Shown here: piece after piece, positions 22,696 through 28,452 of the stretch | How positions within the stretch are numbered: position 1 is the first letter of the stretch | How the letters are laid out: each line of letters opens with the position of its first letter | IMG/VR virus record: IMGVR_UViG_3300048037_000149 | Coordinates: 1 to 28,452 of that record | DNA from: a virus | Length of the DNA stretch: 28,452 nucleotides | Strand: one strand, 5' to 3' | Notes under the pieces: model-generated | What the model was told of the DNA's origin: nothing | Database searches by the model: none | Seen by the model: only the letters and a program-made list of their open reading frames with translations | Translations under genes and position numbers: made by a program

Positions 22696-23153
22696 TATCT
22701 ACGAGCCTTATCAATCGCACGAGAACCAAACCAGAACGAGATAATGGCAGCGAAGATTGCTTTTGTATCGTCATCCCAGAGAATATTAATTGCATCAGCG
22801 AAGTCTGTTCCCTTCTCTAATGCCTCCATTAGGAGTGTTATCTCAATAACAGCAAACAACCCAAAAAAACAGTATGTGATAATAGGGCGAACTGACTTCT
22901 GTAAACCAGCAATAAACCCTGTGCCTTGATTAATAGAGATATCATGTTGAATTAACCTATCATGTTCATTATCTGCGGCCTGTGCTTCCCATGCCCTTAA
23001 CTCATGGTCGAACCCTGCTTTACGCAGTTCTGCCATAGTTTTCATTTTTTCTAGTTCAAACTTCTGTTGACCTTTTTGTTTGAAATGGTCTGTGATAGCA
23101 GGGACAACCGAACCACCAAACCCTAACACACTACCTAATAATCCACTTAACAT
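22695..23153 (-). CDS. Holin-like membrane protein (3TM/GTA-holin-like)
   Basis: The 152-residue protein has a hydrophobic N terminus (MLSGLLGSVLGFGGSVVPAI), a long charged helix, and two membrane segments, ITYCFFGLFAVIEITLLM and AIFAAIISFWFGSRAI. The FWFGSRAIDKA ending is characteristic of the holin family of gene-transfer agents and many phages. It would form the inner-membrane hole that lets the M15 lysin reach the wall. The start overlaps the previous stop (TAAATAATG region) with GGAG upstream. Confidence 0.78.
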   Translation of the reverse strand: MLSGLLGSVLGFGGSVVPAITDHFKQKGQQKFELEKMKTMAELRKAGFDHELRAWEAQAADNEHDRLIQHDISINQGTGFIAGLQKSVRPIITYCFFGLFAVIEITLLMEALEKGTDFADAINILWDDDTKAIFAAIISFWFGSRAIDKARR

Positions 23154-23320
23154 TATTTACTCCAATATGTTTTACTTTCTTCACGTTTATCTATAAATCT
23201 TTTGAGGACTTCAATATCCTTCTTCTTTTTCTTTTTCATATGGACAGGGACAATCTTTTCTGGATTTTCTCCCGCACCCGCAACCGCAGATGTGCCCATA
23301 AATTCTCTAAAACTCTTCAT
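23153..23320 (-). CDS. Small lysine-rich conserved phage protein
   Basis: A 55-residue product, MKSFREFMGTSAVAGAG..., with a poly-lysine segment KKKKKKDIEVLKRF. I chose ATG 23320 because it overlaps the preceding stop (ATGA); an upstream ATG at 23353 would lie in the neighbour's coding frame. The first 20 residues are like the N-terminal tags common to several T4-like marine-phage virion proteins. Function unknown. Confidence 0.6.
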   Translation of the reverse strand: MKSFREFMGTSAVAGAGENPEKIVPVHMKKKKKKDIEVLKRFIDKREESKTYWSK

Positions 23321-23916
23321 CGGGTAATCTCCCCTGTCGAAAAGTATACCCACTGTTTAGAGTTTTCGTGGATACCCTTGTATATGTTGATACCTAAAAT
23401 TTCATCAATCGGAGATGCATCGGTCTCAACAACACGAATCTTATCATCCTTCTTTACGACATCTTCACATTGAACAGTTAGTGTATCGTATCTCATTCGG
23501 TATATGCCTGGCGATAGTTCATTATTATCAATCACAAACCACTGGGAGTCCTCAACCAGAACATCTAGAATATCAATCCCCGTTTCTTCGTGAATTTGCA
23601 TCACTCTATCATCTGATAATTCACCATGTTCTCGTATGAGTGCGAGTGCTGCACCATAACGTGCAATGACAGATTGACCGCCTGGCGCCTTTGCCATTAT
23701 TCTTTTTAGATTGATAACAAGTCTGATGAAGGGAGTATAGTGTGTTCTATATGCCTCACGGTCATCAGTCTTCAAAGTGTTGAAGTCTGGATTCTTCTTA
23801 CCATCTGCATCGATGATGCCTGCCTTATACGCACCCATCTTCTCGAATGGTGTTACGAGAAGTTTCAGGAATCGAATCGTATAAACGAGGTCTGCTGCTG
23901 ACTTTAATATACCCAT
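23317..23916 (-). CDS. Conserved T4-like virion-region protein, function unknown
   Basis: The 199-residue product begins MGILKSAADLVYTIRFLKLL and has LINLKRIMAKAPGGQSVIARYGAAL-type helical content in its centre. I recall similar proteins in cyanophages and related T4-like genomes, with no assigned function. The N terminus is hydrophobic but not a clear signal. An exact late promoter box ends only 5 bases before its ATG, and no ribosome-binding site precedes it. Confidence 0.65.
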   Translation of the reverse strand: MGILKSAADLVYTIRFLKLLVTPFEKMGAYKAGIIDADGKKNPDFNTLKTDDREAYRTHYTPFIRLVINLKRIMAKAPGGQSVIARYGAALALIREHGELSDDRVMQIHEETGIDILDVLVEDSQWFVIDNNELSPGIYRMRYDTLTVQCEDVVKKDDKIRVVETDASPIDEILGINIYKGIHENSKQWVYFSTGEITR

Positions 23917-23921
23917 AGTTC

Positions 23922-23929
23922 TATTTATA
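23922..23929 (-). promoter_or_regulatory. T4-type late promoter TATAAATA
   Basis: The minus strand has TATAAATA followed by GAACT and then the ATG at 23916. With the usual initiation 6-7 bases past the box, transcription would begin on or within the start codon. The same GAACTAT follows the late box at 26209-26216. Confidence 0.62.
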
Positions 23930-24281
23930 TGTTTCGAAGTCTTTCAATGACTAATTTATCCATTTCAATATTGGTATACATATCGTTTTTGATTGCCTTG
24001 AGAAAGATAAGAAATGGTTTGAGTGTTTCCCAATGGTCGAGTTCAATCTTGAGTTCGAGGATGTCTAGTCCTGCCTCATGACCAAATACGTTGAAAATTA
24101 CTATGAGATGATTAATGATGAGTCTTTCAGACAACTCACCTGTAGTTTTGTATCGATTGAGAAGTCTTTTGATATACTTAAATCTTTTTAAGTCCTCAAA
24201 AAACTCCTCACTGTCGATACATTTAGGATTATAATAGTGCTTCGCAGCGTATACTATTAAATTATCTTTTGTTAATTGCAT
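23925..24281 (-). CDS. Conserved phage protein (DUF7207-like)
   Basis: The 118-residue protein reads MQLTKDNLIVYAAKHYYNPK..., with FFEDLKRFKYIKRLLNRY and ERLIINHLIVIFNVFGHEA. It is all-helical and matches what I recall as a conserved T4-like family annotated DUF7207. No catalytic motif. Its stop codon lies inside the downstream late-promoter box. Function unknown; probably a virion or assembly protein from its position. Confidence 0.68.
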   Translation of the reverse strand: MQLTKDNLIVYAAKHYYNPKCIDSEEFFEDLKRFKYIKRLLNRYKTTGELSERLIINHLIVIFNVFGHEAGLDILELKIELDHWETLKPFLIFLKAIKNDMYTNIEMDKLVIERLRNI

Positions 24282-24317
24282 TATGAAAAATCCAAACAGA
24301 GGGTATATTACCTCTAT

Positions 24318-24644
24318 CTAGTCTTTCAGTATGCCAGTCATTCTTTCAACAAGGGTTGACTTCTTTTTACGGCGGTCAAGTTCTACGCCATGTTGGCGAC
24401 CCAATGCTTCAAGTTCAACCTTTGACATATCATCAAGTGACTTATCACCAACAGGTGCTTCGGTCAATGTCTGAACTTCCACAGGGACTTCAACTTGTTC
24501 TACAACTGGTGTAACACCAAAGAACTCATCAATCTGTTCTTGGGTGAAACCACCAGATGCATACAATTCACCAGTGTCAGGGTCTTCCCATCCACGGGCA
24601 GTAGGGATAGCGTTTTCACACCAAGCAGGGGCTTTAATTGTCAT
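24318..24644 (-). CDS. Virion-region protein with C-terminal SAP/HeH-like helix-extended-helix
   Basis: From ATG 24644 (AAGG about 9 bases upstream, a better fit than the ATG at 24653) the product has 108 residues. A small N-terminal domain is followed by a valine-rich linker (VEQVEVPVEVQ) and a C-terminal helix pair, LDDMSKVELEALGRQHGVEL, like the SAP/HeH DNA-binding motif. Such domains occur at the ends of phage structural proteins. Function unknown. Confidence 0.6.
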   Translation of the reverse strand: MTIKAPAWCENAIPTARGWEDPDTGELYASGGFTQEQIDEFFGVTPVVEQVEVPVEVQTLTEAPVGDKSLDDMSKVELEALGRQHGVELDRRKKKSTLVERMTGILKD

Positions 24645-24655
24645 CTTTATCATCC

Positions 24656-25858
24656 TTATTTTACATAACCACGGCGTTTTGCCATTCTTTCGAGAAACTT
24701 TCTTGCTTCTCTTGTTCTTGCATCATGTGGATTCTTTTCTTTTTGACCCAGTTCAGCAATTTCACTCATTGTCTTACCAGAGATTATGTCTTGTGCTTTT
24801 GCTACAAGTTCATCAGCGGTATCTTCTTTGACAGGCGCTTCGGTTGACTTCACAACATTTGTATCACCTGATGCATTGTCCTGTGGGCGTTTACCAGATT
24901 TTGGTTTGGTTGCTTGACCAGCTTTGGTAGTCTTGTCTTTAGCGTCTTCTACATCGTCTTCCATTTTCTTGTCAGACTTGTTATGAGCATTCGCAAATTC
25001 TTTAGACTTTCCAGATTCCTTGTCCATCATACCTTCTGGTTTGGTGGCATTGGACTTCTGTTGTTTTGCAGCAGTCTCAAGCATCGCAATCAACTGTTCA
25101 GTTGACTCACCGATTTTACTGATTTCCGCAGTCTTGGCGTTAGATGCAACTTTCTTCTTGTCATCTTTTTTACCAGCGACCTTTGGCATATCTTTCTTTT
25201 CTTCGCCGTCTTCTTCGCCACCATTCTCTTCTTCGCCGTTTTCTTCATCTTTTGCCATCGCTTTACCGATTGCTTTACGGCGTTTGTGTAAGAATTCATC
25301 AGAGTCATCAACATCGCCATCATTGTCGATGTCTTTGTCTTTACGGTCTTTGAATTTCTTCTTAGCAGCCTTTGGGTCGGCCTTATCAAGACCATCACCG
25401 TCATCTGACTTATCATTAGAAGCGTCTTCTTTTGCAAGTCTTGCTTCTTCTGTTTTCACATCATATTTTTTACCGGCAACAACAAATGTATCATCACCTT
25501 TTTCTTTGGCGGCTTGCAATGCTGCTGTGAAGGCATTACCTTCATCAGTTTTCTTTTTATCTTTCTTCGTATGACTGGATTCTTCGATGACTTCCATGTC
25601 GGCGACAGGGACACGTTCCTCGATACCATGTTTGAACTGGACATCATACCACTCAACAAAACCATCGTCTGTAGGAATCGCGTGTGATTCATAGACAGGT
25701 TTTCCAAGACCCCATTCAGGGTGGTTGACTGTGATTGCACAGTTGTGGTCTTTTGAATGACACAGTTCACGAATTTCTTCTTCTGTGTAACCTTGTTGTT
25801 TCTTGGATGTCACGGATGCCCACGCTTCACCCAATCTTTTCATATCTGATGTTCTCAT
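24656..25858 (-). CDS. Highly charged virion-region protein with calcium-loop motif
   Basis: The 400-residue protein has a folded N-terminal part (about 40-90: NHPEWGLGKPVYES and RVPVADMEV), then a long Lys/Asp/Glu-rich disordered region. Inside it, DIDNDGDVDDSD (176-187) is an EF-hand/dockerin-like calcium loop followed by EFLHKRRKAIG, a motif seen repeatedly in T4-like marine-phage virion proteins. The C terminus is basic (ARKFLERMAKRRGYVK). It is likely an internal head or scaffold-type protein. GGAG precedes the ATG. Confidence 0.62.
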   Translation of the reverse strand: MRTSDMKRLGEAWASVTSKKQQGYTEEEIRELCHSKDHNCAITVNHPEWGLGKPVYESHAIPTDDGFVEWYDVQFKHGIEERVPVADMEVIEESSHTKKDKKKTDEGNAFTAALQAAKEKGDDTFVVAGKKYDVKTEEARLAKEDASNDKSDDGDGLDKADPKAAKKKFKDRKDKDIDNDGDVDDSDEFLHKRRKAIGKAMAKDEENGEEENGGEEDGEEKKDMPKVAGKKDDKKKVASNAKTAEISKIGESTEQLIAMLETAAKQQKSNATKPEGMMDKESGKSKEFANAHNKSDKKMEDDVEDAKDKTTKAGQATKPKSGKRPQDNASGDTNVVKSTEAPVKEDTADELVAKAQDIISGKTMSEIAELGQKEKNPHDARTREARKFLERMAKRRGYVK

Positions 25859-25870
25859 TGTTATCTCCGT

Positions 25871-26185
25871 TTACATCCACATAAATTTAACCAGACCAGC
25901 GATTATCGCTGCACTGATAAGGTATACTACCTTGTTAATGATTGAGACGGTTCGAGCATTATCGTCTACCTTTTTCTCAATCTCGTCTAGTTTCTTAGAA
26001 AATTTATTCATGCGCTCGAAATTATTCTGATTATTACTTTCAAGATTAGATAATTTCTCTTCCACACGAGCAAGAGAAATCAATGCATCCGCAAGTTTGT
26101 CTATCTTATCTTCAAGACGGTCAAATCTTACAGAGGATTCTGTCTCAATCCTTGCGAGGCGTTCTAATTGTGTTTCCTTAGCCAT
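25871..26185 (-). CDS. Coiled-coil protein with C-terminal membrane anchor
   Basis: The 104-residue protein is a heptad-patterned coiled coil for most of its length (RLEDKIDKLADALIS, KLDEIEKKVDD) followed by one membrane segment, VVYLISAAIIAGLVKFMWM, at the C terminus. The layout is like XhlA-type phage lysis proteins, but the sequence is too generic to assign. It has its own late promoter. A role in lysis or membrane-bound assembly is possible. Confidence 0.62.
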   Translation of the reverse strand: MAKETQLERLARIETESSVRFDRLEDKIDKLADALISLARVEEKLSNLESNNQNNFERMNKFSKKLDEIEKKVDDNARTVSIINKVVYLISAAIIAGLVKFMWM

Positions 26186-26194
26186 GTCTTCCCA

Positions 26195-26875
26195 TTAAAC
26201 TATAGTTCTATTTATAAGTTGTTTGTTCTTTATTCGATATTTTTCTATTTTTACCGACCATTCATCAAATAAAGAGTCATCCAGTCCTAAATAATTTATA
26301 ATGGTATAGAGAACATTCTCTGACCACTCTTCATCATTATGGAACAAATCGTATGGGTCAACCCCAATCCAATCATGTCCCTCTGGAATCATATTCTTGT
26401 ATAGTTCGGTCAGTTCTTGACACGACTCCCACGGACGATTCCAAAACTTATCAACATCAAATCCATTCTGAATCAACCAGTGACCATCAGGATTATTCTG
26501 TCCTAGACCAAGTTTTGCTCTCGCAAGTTGGTCTATGTATTTAACACTCTTCTCTGTTCTTGACTGGAGCAAGATAGTCTTTGTTTCGCTCCAATCATTC
26601 CAAAGATAGTCTCGATAGTATTCTTTGTGAACATGAAAACCATACCCGTGGTCTAGTCGTATGTTCCAAAGAGTGTCATCCCAATCTTTACCCGATACAG
26701 GTTGACTACCATCCATATAATATTGAGAGATTTCATCGTTTCTCTCTAGAAACCATCTCTCAACTGATTCATCATGTTCCACCTTCTTTGTAACAACATC
26801 ACTGTGTTCCGTCAGAAGACTTCCCAGAAACTCACCTCCACCGCCACCGCGATAGAGAACATTAATTAACTTCAT
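26195..26875 (-). CDS. Sulfotransferase-like protein
   Basis: The 226-residue product has a glycine-rich P-loop-like motif NVLYRGGGGGEFLGSLL (5-21) and ILLQSRTEKSVKYIDQL, in the same order as the 5'- and 3'-phosphate sites of sulfotransferases. The motifs are poor matches. It is out of place among virion genes and shows the same general pattern as the three similar genes at 2.3-4.7 kb. Alternatively it may be a degenerate nucleotide-binding virion protein. Confidence 0.45.
   Translation of the reverse strand: MKLINVLYRGGGGGEFLGSLLTEHSDVVTKKVEHDESVERWFLERNDEISQYYMDGSQPVSGKDWDDTLWNIRLDHGYGFHVHKEYYRDYLWNDWSETKTILLQSRTEKSVKYIDQLARAKLGLGQNNPDGHWLIQNGFDVDKFWNRPWESCQELTELYKNMIPEGHDWIGVDPYDLFHNDEEWSENVLYTIINYLGLDDSLFDEWSVKIEKYRIKNKQLINRTIV
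26209..26216 (-). promoter_or_regulatory. T4-type late promoter TATAAATA
   Basis: Exact TATAAATA on the minus strand, 23 bases before the ATG of the coiled-coil gene; the leader has GGGAAG as a weak ribosome-binding site. It is followed by GAACTATAG, nearly the same as after the box at 23922-23929. Confidence 0.68.
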
Positions 26876-27140
26876 CCCAAATTCTCAGTCTCAAGTCTCC
26901 TTTACCTTTGATGATTCTGTGATAGACCATCTTCGGTATGCGATACAATCGACCCTTTTCCATAATAAAAGGCAACTGATTGTCTAGTTGCAATTTCCAG
27001 TTATCACCATCGAGAACAGTAACCTCACGATTACAGGAGTCACGATGCCATATCAAATCCATTTCTTGGATATCTTCCCCAAAAGTTCTGACTCTTTCAC
27101 ATTTGTCAGGACTGAAGATATCCGTATAGGGTTTTACCAA
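26862..27140 (-). CDS. Small conserved phage protein with WHRD motif (cupin/dioxygenase-like)
   Basis: The 92-residue product contains IWHRDSCNREVTVL (30-43) and YRIPKMVYHRIIKG, leaving histidine and aspartate residues in the order H-x-D ... H, as in very small cupins or 2-oxoglutarate-oxygenase barrels. The start is TTG 27140, with a very strong AGGAGGAGG about 8-9 bases upstream; it overlaps the previous stop. The next in-frame ATG (residue 27) would cut off protein-like sequence. Catalysis is unproven; a virion role is possible. Confidence 0.6.
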   Translation of the reverse strand: MVKPYTDIFSPDKCERVRTFGEDIQEMDLIWHRDSCNREVTVLDGDNWKLQLDNQLPFIMEKGRLYRIPKMVYHRIIKGKGDLRLRIWDEVN

Positions 27141-27667
27141 AAGAAACTGCCTCCTCCTGATAGACCAAGTTGTTTCGCATATCTAGGCAAACGACATGCC
27201 CAGTATGCAGCCTTAGTTTTATCGTTCTGTTGGTCACACTTATGACGGGCAGCGAATGACTTACGCGCCTTAGGGTCATTGAGTTTAACCTTCAGTCCTG
27301 TGGTATCACCCCATGATACTTTCTTAACATTACCAGTTGAAGGGTCACGAACATATACATAGTATTTTTTCGGCCCACCTCTCTTCGGTTGATTCAGAGG
27401 CACATCTTGTTTGTCTTCTTCAAAGATGCAGTCTAGTGCAACGTGTTCACCACGCCATTGTGCAAACTCACCTAAGTTAGACTCCATGATATCTACATCT
27501 GCGGCATCCAGTTCGAGATTACCCGCATAGTATTGTTCCCGTGCTTCACGGAAGTATTCATAATACTTTTCTGACCCGACCCGAAAAATGTTGTTTTCAA
27601 TAAGAGACGAACAAGTCCCACAACACTCGTCAGTTCCACAATCTGTGTGTTCTGTGAATCTTTGCAT
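27134..27667 (-). CDS. T4-like virion protein (DUF5872-like)
   Basis: The 177-residue protein starts with a cysteine-rich segment (CGTDECCGTC, residues 10-19). The conserved C-terminal half, KYYVYVRDPSTGNVKKVSWG to ARHKCDQQN, then YWACRLPRYAKQLGLS and a GSFFW end, matches a family I know from cyanophages and other T4-like phages as DUF5872, often found near virion genes. The close cysteines may bind zinc or iron-sulfur. Start directly follows the previous stop. Confidence 0.72.
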   Translation of the reverse strand: MQRFTEHTDCGTDECCGTCSSLIENNIFRVGSEKYYEYFREAREQYYAGNLELDAADVDIMESNLGEFAQWRGEHVALDCIFEEDKQDVPLNQPKRGGPKKYYVYVRDPSTGNVKKVSWGDTTGLKVKLNDPKARKSFAARHKCDQQNDKTKAAYWACRLPRYAKQLGLSGGGSFFW

Positions 27668-28452
27668 TTACCTACCTAAAAGTTTTTTGATGTCTGCAAG
27701 AGATTTGATGCTCTTTTGGAATTTCTCTTTTTCATTTGGTTTTGATAATGCATTAAAACGCGCCAGTGCCGTTTTCGCTTGGTCGCGAGTAACTTTTCCT
27801 TTTCCTCTGTCAAATTCAATGTTTGCTCCTGTTGGTAAATCAGCCGCTTTACGCAACTGCATAATAATATTCTTTGATGCTGCCTTACGGTCATCATCGG
27901 TTGCTTCGATATCTCTATCTTTTTTAGTTCGTGCCATACCTTTGGTTGCACCGCGAGCGCTCATATTACGCATGGCATCACGATATGCGCGAGACTCCTT
28001 GACTTCTTCGACAGACTCAGCAGGGACAACTTGAACTTTGGTCATGAATCGTCTATCACGAGTAAACCTTGTTGCTATACCAAGTTTTCTAAATGCCTTG
28101 TTGATTGCATCTTTTTCACTTGTTGCTCTGACAGTTGCACCACCTTCACCTTTGACATTTACTTGGAAGAGGTCATCTTTACCTTCTTTGACTTCTGGTT
28201 TCTCGTGAGTGTAACCCATCTTGTCCATACGAACATGGTCTTCATACTTCTTTGCCATGTAACCTTTACCCGTCTTTGGGTCATACATCATATGCGGTTT
28301 GAAATCATCTTCAGATGCACATTCGTTCTTTGGTTTCTCACCACGTTCTTTCTTTGAGATTGCAATCGCAGCTTGTTGAGCAGGAGAGACTGCTTCACCT
28401 AAACCTTGTTTAAGTTTGATTTTAGGTAATGCTCTTTGAAGATTTTTGAACT
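27668..28452 (-). CDS. Virion/head-region protein, 5' end beyond window
   Basis: The frame is open from the right edge to TAG/TAA at 27668, at least 260 residues. The edge portion contains AVSPAQQAAIAISKKERGEK, a motif that recurs in T4-like marine-phage virion proteins. The middle has VRATSEKDAINKAFRKLG, and the end is basic and helical (KSLADIKKLLGR). ATG 28291 is only an internal methionine; translation clearly starts further upstream. Charged and low in complexity, it is likely an internal head or scaffold protein. Confidence 0.65.
   Translation of the reverse strand, partial: FKNLQRALPKIKLKQGLGEAVSPAQQAAIAISKKERGEKPKNECASEDDFKPHMMYDPKTGKGYMAKKYEDHVRMDKMGYTHEKPEVKEGKDDLFQVNVKGEGGATVRATSEKDAINKAFRKLGIATRFTRDRRFMTKVQVVPAESVEEVKESRAYRDAMRNMSARGATKGMARTKKDRDIEATDDDRKAASKNIIMQLRKAADLPTGANIEFDRGKGKVTRDQAKTALARFNALSKPNEKEKFQKSIKSLADIKKLLGR

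Noticed and set aside
24298-24315. Possible terminator hairpin AGAGG...CCTCT
   Set aside because: Only five paired bases with an eight-base loop and an interrupted T-run; too weak to call.
119-28357. Many open frames of 60-200 codons on the plus strand
   Set aside because: They lie opposite strong minus-strand genes, lack recognisable motifs and ribosome-binding sites, and disappear as explanations once the minus-strand genes are accepted.
1-28452. tRNA genes, CRISPR arrays, insertion sequences
   Set aside because: No cloverleaf, regularly spaced repeats, transposase or terminal inverted repeats were seen; almost all bases are taken by genes.

Overview
The window looks like part of a large T4-like myovirus genome, probably marine. 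Every convincing gene lies on the minus strand, so transcription runs from the right edge to the left edge. Genes are packed with 1-60 base overlaps or very short gaps. Three kinds of evidence point to a T4-like phage: conserved small virion proteins on the right, a ribonucleotide reductase/phoH block, and exact TATAAATA late-promoter boxes next to sigma70-type promoters (TTGACA, 17-base spacer, TATAAT-like). A phage-encoded outer-membrane beta-barrel candidate implies a Gram-negative host. No photosynthesis gene or tRNA was seen, so the host (cyanobacterium, SAR11 or another marine bacterium) cannot be fixed.

Right part, about 22.0-28.45 kb: virion and lysis-type genes. They include a partial head or virion protein entering from the right edge, a conserved structural protein, a small HxxD/cupin-like protein, a sulfotransferase-like protein, a coiled-coil membrane protein, a charged 400-residue protein with a calcium-loop motif, several conserved small phage proteins, a holin-like protein and an outer-membrane protein. 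Middle part, 13.3-22.0 kb: nrdA (carrying an internal glutaredoxin domain), nrdB, a 38-residue zinc-ribbon protein, a GIY-YIG protein, a pair of adjacent adenylate-forming-enzyme-like proteins (one with a degenerate ATP loop), several small phage proteins, phoH and an M15 peptidase endolysin. Promoters break this part into short units.

Left part, 1-13.3 kb: a dense accessory biosynthetic island with no structural genes. In transcription order it holds a GT-A glycosyltransferase, a microprotein, a HAD phosphatase, a NodU/CmcH-type carbamoyltransferase, an EF-hand membrane protein, a GT9-like protein, a radical SAM/SPASM enzyme, two more glycosyltransferases, a ferritin-like diiron protein, a class I glutamine amidotransferase, a cupin, three sulfotransferase-like and three SAM-methyltransferase genes, and a HAD-nucleotidyltransferase fusion running off the left edge.

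My main inference is that this island, perhaps with the adenylation pair, makes and attaches an unusual modified sugar or small polar group on a glycan or surface. The amidotransferase resembles the family that makes the phosphoramidate of Campylobacter capsule, which gives one specific, testable version of this idea. All functions come from motif reading, not database searches.
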